DNA from: Christensenella sp. UBA2853
GTDB lineage: Bacteria > Bacillota > Clostridia > Christensenellales > Aristaeellaceae
Reading direction: 5' to 3'
Length of the DNA stretch: 58,423 nucleotides
Assembly: GCA_002350845.1 (NCBI GenBank)
Contig: DEFL01000028.1
Span: 1-58,423 of the forward strand
A program made the translations under genes and the position numbers. Numbering within the stretch: the first letter of the stretch is position 1; every line of letters begins with the position of its first letter. Positions 22,483 to 31,138 of the stretch are shown here, one piece after another. Under the pieces are notes generated by a model that saw only the letters and a list, made by a program, of their open reading frames with translations, was not told the DNA's origin and did no database searches.

Positions 22483-23658
22483 ATGCGAAAAGAAGAAGTA
22501 CAAAAGGCTTTGAATCGTTCTCTTTCCGGTTTGCAGGCTGACCCTTGGCTTGCTCAGCGCATTATTGCAAACGAGGAGGAAAAGCCAGTGAAAAAAAAGA
22601 TATCTATATCATTTGTATTTGCGTGTATTCTGGTTGTTGTCACTATGTCTGCAGCACTAGCGGTTGGTAATTTGCTTCCTGGAATCCGTGAAATGCTGGG
22701 GCTGGATGCTGAGAGTGGCATGGAAAAAAAGTTTGAAGCACTTGATTACAATTGGGAAACAGATTTTACTACAGCCCACGTACGGGAAATGTTATATGAC
22801 GGACAGGGTGCGTATATCGCAATTGATGTTCAAAAGAAGGACAGGGAGGATATTCTCCTGATTCCGAGCGGAGACAGAAAAATGACCTTGAGCAGTTCTG
22901 CGAGTGCATTGGGAAGACTGGATGCTGTGGAAGGAGAATCCATTGCAGAATACGCAGAACGCAAAGGAATGACCGTCGTTTACTTTACAGTCATTGCACA
23001 GAACCTCGACAAGTCTTTCACTGCGGTTACAAACCCTGGAGACCGCATATCCTTCGGACAAGATGCCTGGACAATGGTCCTTCGCTTCCCTGCTGTGGAA
23101 CAAAATGAAAAGATAAACGTTCGTCTGTATACAACGATTTATGACAGCCCATTATCTCAATCATCCCTTCCTGCTGGCGAACGGCCCATCGCAGAACCGC
23201 ACAGTATCACAGTGAATGTACCCGATTTCAAAAACATCGGAGAGCAAAAAACGGTGATGAATGTCATCTCAGTAGTTGAAAACACTCCTTTGGCAGGGTT
23301 GGCAATTCAGGATGCAAAGCTGATCCGGACGCCGATTGCGACTTATCTTGATTTACTGATTGGAAATCCAGATCGAACAGAATACTCTTCGATTGCTGCA
23401 ACAATAACACCGCTTAGCATGCCTGAATCCGAACAGCTTTCTATCGAAAGCAGACACTTTGGCTCTCCTGTCGTGTTTACTGAAGGCTATTCCTCGGGTG
23501 CGCATGAAATAGAGGTATACCCATTGGAAAATATCACTTGTACAGAATTTCAAGTCGAGCTGATTACATCACCCATGTCGGAAGTCGATGAACTGGAGGA
23601 TGTTCAGTTTACAAGTGCCGGCTTGGTTACACTTACTTTCGGAATTAGTGAAAACTGA
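22483..23658 (+). CDS. Membrane-bound anti-sigma factor-like protein (DUF4179 type)
   Basis: A 391-aa protein starting at ATG 22483 after GAGGGAG (TTG 22477 is in frame but less well placed). Residues 1-45 are a cytoplasmic part that could clamp the sigma factor, followed by one membrane span near 45-65 (SFVFACILVVVTMSAALAVG) and about 320 external residues of beta-rich sequence. This topology and the 2-bp spacing from the sigma gene fit a sigma/anti-sigma pair of Clostridia. The external domain likely senses an envelope signal. The residues match the DUF4179 family in general style only. Confidence 0.82.
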   Translation: MRKEEVQKALNRSLSGLQADPWLAQRIIANEEEKPVKKKISISFVFACILVVVTMSAALAVGNLLPGIREMLGLDAESGMEKKFEALDYNWETDFTTAHVREMLYDGQGAYIAIDVQKKDREDILLIPSGDRKMTLSSSASALGRLDAVEGESIAEYAERKGMTVVYFTVIAQNLDKSFTAVTNPGDRISFGQDAWTMVLRFPAVEQNEKINVRLYTTIYDSPLSQSSLPAGERPIAEPHSITVNVPDFKNIGEQKTVMNVISVVENTPLAGLAIQDAKLIRTPIATYLDLLIGNPDRTEYSSIAATITPLSMPESEQLSIESRHFGSPVVFTEGYSSGAHEIEVYPLENITCTEFQVELITSPMSEVDELEDVQFTSAGLVTLTFGISEN

Positions 23659-23678
23659 GTTTGGTATAGGTGACTGCA

Positions 23679-23707
23679 AAGAGCGCCGTCCATTAGGGCG
23701 GCGCTTT
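23679..23707 (+). terminator. Terminator of the sigma/anti-sigma operon
   Basis: AGCGCCG and CGGCGCT form a perfect 7-bp stem over an 8-nt loop, flanked by AAAG and TTTATC. Confidence 0.75.
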
Positions 23708-23780
23708 ATCTTCAAGATCTAAGATGAGCATGTGGTTGCACACCAAGCAGGAGAGAGGGGAACCCCTCCCTCTACCCTGT

Positions 23781-24077
23781 TCAGTTGTGAATCATTACGT
23801 CAAACGAAAGTAACTGTTCAGATAAAAGGGTCAGATTTGAAGCATCAACATACGCGTCAGATGCATTGACAGGTCTTTGAACCGGACCATTAATGTCAAC
23901 CATATCATCTCCGAACCATTCGCTTCCCACTAATATCTGGAACGGTTCCTCAGAATCAACAGGGGTTTCTCCACGCTGGATTGCCTCATCAATGTTGCGC
24001 CATGAGTTCATGTGGTTCTCACTCTCCGTCTCAATAAGGCAAACCTTTTGCGTAGGAACCAGCAAGGACAAATTCAT
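23781..24077 (-). CDS. Doubtful hypothetical protein, possibly a remnant
   Basis: A 98-aa frame from ATG 24077 with only a weak ribosome site. The central part (EEPFQILVGSEWFGDDMVDING) looks like real protein, but the N-terminus (MNLSLLVPTQKVCLIETESE) and the lack of a clear promoter leave it uncertain. It stands alone between the sigma/anti-sigma pair and an empty stretch, so it may be the remains of a larger gene. No family recognised. Confidence 0.3.
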   Translation of the reverse strand: MNLSLLVPTQKVCLIETESENHMNSWRNIDEAIQRGETPVDSEEPFQILVGSEWFGDDMVDINGPVQRPVNASDAYVDASNLTLLSEQLLSFDVMIHN

Positions 24078-24650
24078 TTCTCATGCTTCGATTTGGGCTT
24101 ATGGCTGAAATCGTTTCGATTTCATATATAGACGAAACAAATAAAAGAATTTTCGATGCCGAGAGAAAAAATATTCAGAATCGGTTTTTCTGACCTCAAT
24201 TTTCAAAATGAATTTCGTTTTGGGGCGGGAGACCCTTTGTTGCATTTACATTGGCAATTAACAGCAGGTATTGGCAATTGGTAATCCAGCTGACAGGTTA
24301 CATCACTGTATCGTATAAGTACACGAAAGAGATCAAGGGCTCATCCCAGAATGCGCGTTATGGAAGCCCGTTCCCCCACATAGGATCAACCTACAATACG
24401 AGATCCGGAGCGTATCGGGCAGAGACGAAAGCAAAAACGGAATGCTATCGCGGAATGAACGGCCGGCTCTGAACATGCAGAAGAAATACCCGGACAGGGT
24501 GGAAAGAACCGGGTGAACCGGATTTGACAGAGGAGCATTGCATCAATCAGGATAGATTCATAGAATGAAACTGACTGAATTCGTTCCAGAGCGATGCGGC
24601 ACAGACTGAACCCGATTGCTGATACCTGATGAAAAACGAGGAGATTGACT
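24078..24650. other. Non-coding stretch, no gene supported
   Basis: Short frames occur, but none has a ribosome site or protein-like composition. The left half is AT-rich; a small direct repeat TTGGCAATT is present near 24250-24280. It probably contains the promoter of the next gene, but I see no clear -35/-10 pair. Confidence 0.5.
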
Positions 24651-26090
24651 ATGAAAAACATGATGATTCGCATATGCTGTTTACTGCTGATCTTCGGGAT
24701 CGCTGTGACATGGATCCCTGCGACCGCTGAAGAATACACGATCAACAACATTCGTCAGTATGTCGCCGGTGTGGATGAACCGGTTGAACTGGCGGACGGG
24801 TCGTTCCAGCCGCAGATCAATTTTGATAATGCGGCCACAACGCCTGCGCTGATTCCGGTGATGAATGAAGTCAACCAGAAGCTGCTGATGTACGGTTCGA
24901 TCGGACGCGGCTTCTCACAGAAATCCAATTATTCCACGGATCTTTATGAGAGAACACGCGAGACAGTTCTTTCCTTTGTGGGACTGAATCCGGCTGAAGA
25001 CACCGATTATACGTGCTTCTATGTCAACAGCACCACGGATGGTCTGAACAAGCTGGCTTCCGCGCTCATCACGAGCAAAGATGACGTTGTGCTGTCCACA
25101 CGCATGGAACACCACGCGAACGATCTGTCCTGGCGGGAGCGGTGCAGGGTGATCTATGCGGAAGTGGATGAACTGGGCCGGATTCGGTATGACGAAATTG
25201 AACGGCTGCTGAAGGAAAATCAGGTGAAGCTGGTGGCCGTCACGGCAGCTTCCAATGTCACAGGGTATGTGACGGATGTGCATCGGATCGCAAAGCTTGC
25301 CCATCAGTACGGGGCGATGATCGTGGTCGATGGAGCGCAGATCGTTGCGCACCGGGCGTTTTCCATGAAAGGGGAAACGGCGGATGAGAACATTGATTTC
25401 TTTGTTTTCTCCGCTCACAAAATGTATTCGCCCTACGGCGGAGGCGCTGTCATCGGACTGCATTCTGTGCTCAATGAACATATGCCTGAGTTTTACGGCG
25501 GGGGCACGGTTCAGATCGTTGGAGACTCCAGCGTTTCGTTCAAAGATGCACCGGCTCTGTATGAGGCGGGATCGCCCAACTACCCTGGTGTCATCGGGAT
25601 GGGGAAAGCGATGGAAATCCTGAAAGCAGTGGGATATGACGCGATCGTGGAGCATGAACAGAAACTGATCCGCCGGATGATGGACGGGCTGAAACAGTTT
25701 GAAAATGTTGTGATTTACGGCGACACGGAAAACATCAGTGACCGTGTGGGTGTTGTTACTTTCAATTTCACGGATATCAACTCGTATTTTCTGGCAGTGA
25801 AGCTGACAGAACTCGGCGGTGTTGCCACACGCCGCGGCGCATTCTGTGCGCATCCGTATGTATGGCGGCTTCTGGGAATCCCGGATGAAGAGCTGGCAAA
25901 ATATGAGGATTGCGGTGCAAGCGGAACCCCGGGCATGATCCGTGTCAGTTTTGGCATCTACAATACGGAGGAAGAAGTGGATCAGTTCCTGAAGGTTCTT
26001 GCACAGGCGATTCCTGCTGCCAAGGCGTATGTAAAGGAAATGATTGAGGATTTCGGAGAAGAATCCCAGGCGTTTGATCCCTCTTTCTGA
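24651..26090 (+). CDS. Exported class V aminotransferase / cysteine desulfurase-like PLP enzyme
   Basis: A 479-aa protein from ATG 24651 (GAGGAG upstream). It starts with a clear Sec signal (MKNMMIRICCLLLIFGIAV, cleavage after ATA in PATAEE), unusual for a PLP enzyme. The mature part follows the SufS/NifS fold: QINFDNAATTPAL, NSTTDGLN, TRMEHHANDLSWRER, VDGAQIVAHR, the PLP lysine in FSAHKMYSPYGGG, and TRRGAFCAHPY with a Cys in the place of the catalytic loop cysteine. It would act on an amino acid such as cysteine outside the membrane, but the substrate is not shown. No export or iron-sulfur partner lies beside it. A GH29 gene follows. Confidence 0.88.
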   Translation: MKNMMIRICCLLLIFGIAVTWIPATAEEYTINNIRQYVAGVDEPVELADGSFQPQINFDNAATTPALIPVMNEVNQKLLMYGSIGRGFSQKSNYSTDLYERTRETVLSFVGLNPAEDTDYTCFYVNSTTDGLNKLASALITSKDDVVLSTRMEHHANDLSWRERCRVIYAEVDELGRIRYDEIERLLKENQVKLVAVTAASNVTGYVTDVHRIAKLAHQYGAMIVVDGAQIVAHRAFSMKGETADENIDFFVFSAHKMYSPYGGGAVIGLHSVLNEHMPEFYGGGTVQIVGDSSVSFKDAPALYEAGSPNYPGVIGMGKAMEILKAVGYDAIVEHEQKLIRRMMDGLKQFENVVIYGDTENISDRVGVVTFNFTDINSYFLAVKLTELGGVATRRGAFCAHPYVWRLLGIPDEELAKYEDCGASGTPGMIRVSFGIYNTEEEVDQFLKVLAQAIPAAKAYVKEMIEDFGEESQAFDPSF

Positions 26091-26377
26091 TGAAGTCCCC
26101 TTTGCATTCGGTTCCTTCAGACTGCGGGGCCTGAAATGAAAGTTGCAGGCAGAAACAAGGCCCGGACACAATCTTTCCCTGTTCCGCGGAAGAAACCAGA
26201 TTGAAATCTGCAAAAAACTTCCTGATCAGGTCTGAAAAAGTGATGGATTCAGTCGGGCAGACAGGATATAATGCTCCTCGGGGTTTCAGAAAAACATGGA
26301 AGCTTTCTTTCGAAGCAGTGGCAACAAGCCCATTCATGCGAAAGAAAGGCTGACCATCGGGAAGGACAGCGGATCAT

Positions 26378-27790
26378 ATGAGAGAACCGAATGATCAGAT
26401 TGAGGCCAGACTGGTTTCTGTCGTCCCTTCAGAGCGGCAGATCCGGCATCAGAAGATGGAGTTTTATGCGTTTGTTCACTTTACCGTGAATACCTTCACA
26501 GGGAAAGAATGGGGAGATGGAACGGAAGATCCTGCGATCTTCAACCCGGAAAAGCTGGATGCCGGGCAGTGGGCACGAGCCTGCAGGGCAGCCGGAATGA
26601 AAGCCATCATTCTGACCTGCAAACATCACGACGGCTTCTGTCTCTGGCCGAGCCGGTATACGGAGCACTCAGTGGCTGCGAGCCCTTTTCGGGGAGGAAA
26701 GGGTGACGTTGTAAAGGAAGTTTCGGAAGCCTGCAGGAAGGAAGGACTTGCCTTCGGCGTCTATCTTTCCCCCTGGGACCGGAATAACGCTGCTTACGGA
26801 AGCGGGAAGGCTTACAACGACTATTTTGTCCATCAGCTGGAGGAACTGCTGACCGGATATGGAGAGATTTGCTCGGTCTGGTTTGACGGTGCCTGCGGAG
26901 AAGGACCGAACGGAAAAGTGCAGGTCTATGACTGGGAACGCTATTACCGGACGATCCGGGAGCTGCAGCCGGGTGCCTGCATCCATGTATGCGGACCGGA
27001 TGTACGCTGGTGCGGAAACGAGGCGGGATATACAAGAAAATCGGAGTGGAGCGTGGTGCCTGAGCGCACACGGGATACCGAGAAGATCAAAGAAAAGAGC
27101 CAGCAGGAGGACTCCACGGCATTCCGCGAAAGACGAATCACTGCCAGGGATGAGGATCTGGGAAGCTACGACCTCGTGAAAAACGAGGAACACCTCGTCT
27201 GGTATCCGGCGGAGGTGAATACCTCCATCCGGCCGGGCTGGTTCTACCATGAGTCTGAGGATGACAAGGTCAAACCGCTTTCCGAGCTGATTCATGTTTA
27301 CGAAGGCTCCGTCGGTGGAAATGCAACCTTTCTGCTGAATATTCCGCCCATGCCGAGCGGCCTCTTCCACGAAAATGATGTCCGGCGCCTGCATGAATTC
27401 GGCAGGTATCTCAGGGAAACTTACGGGAATAATCTCCTGGATCAGGCGGAGATTTCAGCGGATACCTCGGAAGCAGGACACGGGATTGAGCATGTCCGCA
27501 TTGACGATGACTCCTTCTATAAAACGGAAGACGGAAGACGCACATGCAGCATCCGGGTTCTGTTCCCAAAGGAAACAGAGATCCATCGTGTGGTGCTCAA
27601 GGAAAACATCCGCTGCAGTCAGCGGATTGAAGCATTCCGTATCCTGGCCGGGGAAAAGGAACTGTATTCAGGAACTGTCGTCGGGTATAAAAAGATCGCA
27701 GGGTTTGAACCGGTCGTTACGAAGACAGTAACGATTGAAATCACAGATTCCCGCATTGCTCCGACGCTGGCGTTCCTCGGAATCTACTGA
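26378..27790 (+). CDS. Alpha-L-fucosidase, GH29 family
   Basis: A 470-aa glycoside hydrolase with no signal peptide, so it acts in the cytoplasm on imported oligosaccharides. Diagnostic stretches: FVHFTVNTFTGKEWGDGTED, ILTCKHHDGFCLWPS, FGVYLSPWDRN, and the nucleophile Asp near residue 169 in CSVWFDGACGEG, followed by the late HVYEGSVGGNATFLLNIPP. About 130 C-terminal residues form a beta-rich domain. The start ATG 26378 follows GAAGGACAGCGG. It precedes a small membrane protein gene by 19 bp. Some GH29-like proteins have other substrates, so fucose specificity is inferred. Confidence 0.88.
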   Translation: MREPNDQIEARLVSVVPSERQIRHQKMEFYAFVHFTVNTFTGKEWGDGTEDPAIFNPEKLDAGQWARACRAAGMKAIILTCKHHDGFCLWPSRYTEHSVAASPFRGGKGDVVKEVSEACRKEGLAFGVYLSPWDRNNAAYGSGKAYNDYFVHQLEELLTGYGEICSVWFDGACGEGPNGKVQVYDWERYYRTIRELQPGACIHVCGPDVRWCGNEAGYTRKSEWSVVPERTRDTEKIKEKSQQEDSTAFRERRITARDEDLGSYDLVKNEEHLVWYPAEVNTSIRPGWFYHESEDDKVKPLSELIHVYEGSVGGNATFLLNIPPMPSGLFHENDVRRLHEFGRYLRETYGNNLLDQAEISADTSEAGHGIEHVRIDDDSFYKTEDGRRTCSIRVLFPKETEIHRVVLKENIRCSQRIEAFRILAGEKELYSGTVVGYKKIAGFEPVVTKTVTIEITDSRIAPTLAFLGIY

Positions 27791-27809
27791 GAAACAGGAG
27801 AAATTGAAT

Positions 27810-28226
27810 ATGCATATTCTGGCAGTTACTTTATCGATTCTTGCTGTGGTGTGCGCTCTGATTGCGACCTTCCTTTTCGGAACAACCGGTGCCGTCATCG
27901 CCAGTGTGCTGGGTGCCGCTGCGATTGTACTGGGCGTCATCATGCGGATCCGCACCGGGACAAAGAAAACCGGCATCGCCATTGTGTTCGGCGTACTTGC
28001 CATTGTTTTGGCTGTTTCGGTGTCAGCTCGTCTGTCGGATGCATTTACAACACTGCGAAATAAGGCACTGGAATATAAGCCGGACGGTATTTGGGCTCAG
28101 GTATCCACAGATACCACGCATGGGGTGATGGGAATCATCAGCCATTTTCCAGGAACGGAAGATGCCATGAATGCCATGGTCGCAGAAATAGATGAGTTGA
28201 CCAGAATCGGTGAAAAAACGGAATAA
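27810..28226 (+). CDS. Small membrane protein, unknown function
   Basis: A 138-aa protein from ATG 27810, after CAGGAGAAATTGAAT (the longer frame overlaps the fucosidase and is rejected). Two or three membrane spans are visible in the first 75 residues (LAVTLSILAVVCALIATFLF, VIASVLGAAAIVLGVIM, TGIAIVFGVLAIVLAVSV), followed by a soluble tail of about 65 residues. It is probably co-transcribed with the fucosidase. No family recognised. Confidence 0.7.
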   Translation: MHILAVTLSILAVVCALIATFLFGTTGAVIASVLGAAAIVLGVIMRIRTGTKKTGIAIVFGVLAIVLAVSVSARLSDAFTTLRNKALEYKPDGIWAQVSTDTTHGVMGIISHFPGTEDAMNAMVAEIDELTRIGEKTE

Positions 28227-28327
28227 TCAAAGCACGGAATGGAAGTGCTGCTGTTTGTCCTGATTTCATCATGCTCTTCTGGTGACTCATGCTGGAACAG
28301 TGACAGATGAATCTGCCACTGCACTGT

Positions 28328-28370
28328 AATCCCGGGATGCCCTGATAGTCTTGGTTTTCCGGGATTTTTA
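28328..28370 (+). terminator. Rho-independent terminator
   Basis: AATCCCGG (28328) and CCGGGATT (28359) pair, followed by TTTTATC. It ends the fucosidase transcript. Confidence 0.75.
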
Positions 28371-28459
28371 TCATGAAATTGCCTGTGGCGGACTGTTTGT
28401 GAAAAGAAGCACATTCCCCGCCGGTGAGTGTCTGCTTCGGGCGTCTGAGATGGTGTGGC

Positions 28460-28489
28460 TTGACAATTTCGGAGTTCCGGTTTCATAAT
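28460..28489 (+). promoter_or_regulatory. Promoter of the membrane protein/peptidase operon
   Basis: TTGACA (28460-28465), 18-bp spacer, CATAAT (28484-28489), 33 bp before the start codon at 28522. Confidence 0.65.
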
Positions 28490-28521
28490 ATCGGAAAGAA
28501 TCAGTATTCTGTTTCACATGA

Positions 28522-29232
28522 ATGGGGGAAACCAGCTTGGAACCGAGTAAAATCATGGCCAAAGGTAAAATTGGATTATTCAGCATGATCGAAAGTGCGG
28601 CGAACCTGCGAAACAGCAAGGTATTGTTTGCCATGACACTGGTTTTGCTGGGCATATCCGTTCTTCTGCATTTCACTGTTCCGGAGATTGCAGCCATACC
28701 GTATTTCATGGCATTTTCGGCTGTCATGGTGCTTGTGTCCATAGCAGAGCTGGTGCTGATCCGGCGGAAAAAAGGTGTTGGAACTCATCTGAAATGGGTC
28801 ATCGGGATCAGCTTTATTGTGTCGGCTGCCACCACGACCTCGACAATGGGTGCTGCCGGGAGCATCATCTATGTGTTTCCCATGCTGCTCAGCATCCAGT
28901 ACTGTTCGTTTCTGTATTCGCTGTTCATTTCTGCAATCACCGTAATGGGCGCTTTTGTTCCGCTTCTGCTGTCGTCCCATCTTTCCTACTATAATCTGAA
29001 TGTCGTCAAGATGGCCCCGGGCACTGTGCTTCAGGTGACAAAGACACTTGAGGCATCGCTTGGACCGGAGATCATCGACGAGGCAGGAACAAAGATGAAT
29101 GAGCTTCTTTCCGTCTTTCTGCCGATTATTCTTCTGGTGAGCATAGCTGCGGCTGTATCGATCAGCATTACGGCGGCCATACGCAAGAGTCTGCTGCAGC
29201 AATACCATCAGTTCCAGATCACGAGGGAATGA
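28522..29232 (+). CDS. Multi-pass membrane protein, unknown function
   Basis: A 236-aa protein with about five membrane spans (VLFAMTLVLLGISVLLHF, PYFMAFSAVMVLVSIAELVL, HLKWVIGISFIVSAATTTST, FPMLLSIQYCSFLYSLFI, LSVFLPIILLVSIAAAVSIS). It resembles the membrane part of sensor kinases or diguanylate cyclases without the output domain. ATG 28522 has no strong site; TTG 28537 preceded by GGGGGAAA is an alternative start. The peptidase gene follows directly. Confidence 0.7.
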   Translation: MGETSLEPSKIMAKGKIGLFSMIESAANLRNSKVLFAMTLVLLGISVLLHFTVPEIAAIPYFMAFSAVMVLVSIAELVLIRRKKGVGTHLKWVIGISFIVSAATTTSTMGAAGSIIYVFPMLLSIQYCSFLYSLFISAITVMGAFVPLLLSSHLSYYNLNVVKMAPGTVLQVTKTLEASLGPEIIDEAGTKMNELLSVFLPIILLVSIAAAVSISITAAIRKSLLQQYHQFQITRE

Positions 29233-29242
29233 GGTGACGCGC

Positions 29243-30448
29243 ATGGATTACATCCGGTATATCACCGAGGGGATCGAATCAATCTGCAAACACCACAAAC
29301 GCCGCACCGCCGGTTCTGAAACCGTTCGTTCTGCACAGGCGGAGATGGCAGCATCCATGAAAGACTGCGTGGATGAGATCAGAACACAGCAGTTTGAAAT
29401 CCATCCGCAGGCTTTTATGGGATCCGTACCGCTGGAAGCATTTCTCTGCCTGATCTCCTGTGCCTTTTTCCTCGTCGGGGTCTACAGGAGCCAATCATGG
29501 GCGTACATGGTTTCGCTGGTTTTCATGATGAGCGCAGTCGTTGCGGTCGTCGCGGAATATGCGCTCTACAGGCAGCTGACGGACAGGTTCTATCCCCGAA
29601 AGACAGGTCAGAACCTCTACATGGTCCGCAAAGCAAAGAATACGCCCAAGCGGCGCATTATTCTCTGCGGGCATGCGGATGCCGCCTATGAAATGCCCGT
29701 GCTGAAATATCTGCCTGCCATCCTGATCTATATCTGTATTGGTTCCGGCGTCCTTTTCTGGCTGGTGAATTTTCTGTTCTGCAATCTTGCGCTTGCGGAA
29801 TTTCTTCCGCAGGGTGTCCTGGAGGTACTTGCGGTCATTGAGATTGTTTTGTCTGTCCTGTACGCACCGCTGCTTTTCCTGGTAGACTGGCGCACGGTCG
29901 TGGACGGTGCCAACGACAACCTGACCGGATGCTTTCTGGGCATGAGTCTCCGGAAGGAGATGGCCGACAAAGATCTGCGGTTTGATGATACAGAGGTCTG
30001 CTGTCTGATCACCGATGGTGAGGAATCCGGGCTTCGCGGGGCACATGCATTTGCGATCGAAAACGTGGAAGAATTGATGCAGCTCAACACCATGGTCATC
30101 GCGGTGGATACGATTCATTCGGAAAAAGAACTGCGCATTTTCTCACGCGGGATCAACTATACGGAGTCCAACAGTGAGGAAGCCTGCAATCTGCTGTATT
30201 TTGCAGGCATGAAAAATGGACTGGATCTGCCCAACGCTGAGTTTTATCCCGGGGCCTGCGATTCAGAAGCGTTTTCCGTCATCGGCATTAAGGCTGCGGC
30301 AATCTGCGGCGTCGCGTTTACCCCGCAGGATTATTATCACAACGTCAAGGATACCTATACCAATCTGAACCCGGAATGCATACGGATTGTGCGCTCCGTT
30401 CTGAAGGATGCTGTCGACATGTTTGCAAAGGTGGGCAACATCTTCTGA
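29243..30448 (+). CDS. M28-family zinc peptidase with embedded membrane spans
   Basis: A 401-aa protein from ATG 29243 after GAGGTGA. The M28 metal-binding residues appear in order: CGHADAAYE (HxD), VVDGANDNLTG (bridging Asp), ITDGEESGLRGAH (catalytic and metal Glu), VIAVDTIHS (Asp) and YYHNVKDTYTNLN (His). Two hydrophobic segments lie before the catalytic part (residues about 65-100) and two more between the HxD motif and the bridging Asp (residues about 155-210), so the catalytic fold is split by a membrane hairpin. It probably is an aminopeptidase; its substrate is unknown. It is coupled to the upstream membrane protein. Confidence 0.82.
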   Translation: MDYIRYITEGIESICKHHKRRTAGSETVRSAQAEMAASMKDCVDEIRTQQFEIHPQAFMGSVPLEAFLCLISCAFFLVGVYRSQSWAYMVSLVFMMSAVVAVVAEYALYRQLTDRFYPRKTGQNLYMVRKAKNTPKRRIILCGHADAAYEMPVLKYLPAILIYICIGSGVLFWLVNFLFCNLALAEFLPQGVLEVLAVIEIVLSVLYAPLLFLVDWRTVVDGANDNLTGCFLGMSLRKEMADKDLRFDDTEVCCLITDGEESGLRGAHAFAIENVEELMQLNTMVIAVDTIHSEKELRIFSRGINYTESNSEEACNLLYFAGMKNGLDLPNAEFYPGACDSEAFSVIGIKAAAICGVAFTPQDYYHNVKDTYTNLNPECIRIVRSVLKDAVDMFAKVGNIF

Positions 30449-30463
30449 TGAGGAGGACCCGAC

Positions 30464-30889
30464 ATGAATGTAACACCTGAATTTCTGGATGATTTCAGAA
30501 GAGAATTCGATGAAGCAGTTGAAACACTGTGCGAGAAATATGGTATTTCGATGAAGCTTGGGAGAATCACTTACGAGCATGAGCGTTTCTCTGCAACTCT
30601 AAGCGTCAATATGACCCGGGATCCGGAAGATATCGCACGTGCCAATTTCGATGCAGATGCCTGGAAGTTTGAAGATATTGGCATTACGGAGGGAATGTAC
30701 AAGAGAATCTTCACAGGAAAAGACGAAAAGAAATATGCCATTGTCGGTCTGCAGCCCCGCTCCTACAAGCACCCCCTTTGCATTGTGGATGTGGACGATG
30801 GCAGACGCTATCAGGCGGACCGCAGATTTATCAAAGAATGGTCAGATTCCTTTTACGCGGAAACGATAGATCAGAAGTGTGAGGATTGA
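30464..30889 (+). CDS. Small soluble protein, unknown function
   Basis: A 141-aa, acidic protein with a strong site (GGAGGACCCGAC before ATG 30464). The N-terminus is helical (FLDDFRREFDEAVETLCEKY) and the remainder mixed (FSATLSVNMTRDPEDIARAN, KYAIVGLQPRSYKHPLCIVD). The style resembles small phage/host conserved proteins, but I cannot assign a family. Last gene before a strong terminator. Confidence 0.65.
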   Translation: MNVTPEFLDDFRREFDEAVETLCEKYGISMKLGRITYEHERFSATLSVNMTRDPEDIARANFDADAWKFEDIGITEGMYKRIFTGKDEKKYAIVGLQPRSYKHPLCIVDVDDGRRYQADRRFIKEWSDSFYAETIDQKCED

Positions 30890-30983
30890 TACGATTAAGA
30901 CTTTGATCGGCAACTGGTCAGAATGCATGGATCATCATGTCAGAGATCTCTGTACCAATCGGAAACGGAACAAAGTGTTCCTC

Positions 30984-31021
30984 AATGAAAAATGCCTGTC
31001 TCAGGACAGGCATTTTTCATT
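30984..31021 (+). terminator. Long perfect terminator hairpin
   Basis: AATGAAAAATGCCTGTC pairs with GACAGGCATTTTTCATT over a 3-4 nt loop; it can work in both directions. Confidence 0.85.
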
Positions 31022-31138
31022 GGAAAACCAGGAAACAACAAGAAAGGGGACGCGCAGATTCCGATACCGGGAGCATAGCGTTTGCAGGCGGGTTATGCTA
31101 TGATATTCACAATCATGAAGAAAATGGAGACAGCACGG

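Noticed and set aside
24251..24472. 73-aa open frame on the plus strand
   Set aside because: No ribosome site, no promoter and unlikely composition; the stretch is better called non-coding.
24915..26213. 432-aa open frame on the minus strand
   Set aside because: Shadow of the PLP enzyme gene, with His- and Arg-rich low-quality sequence and no start signal.
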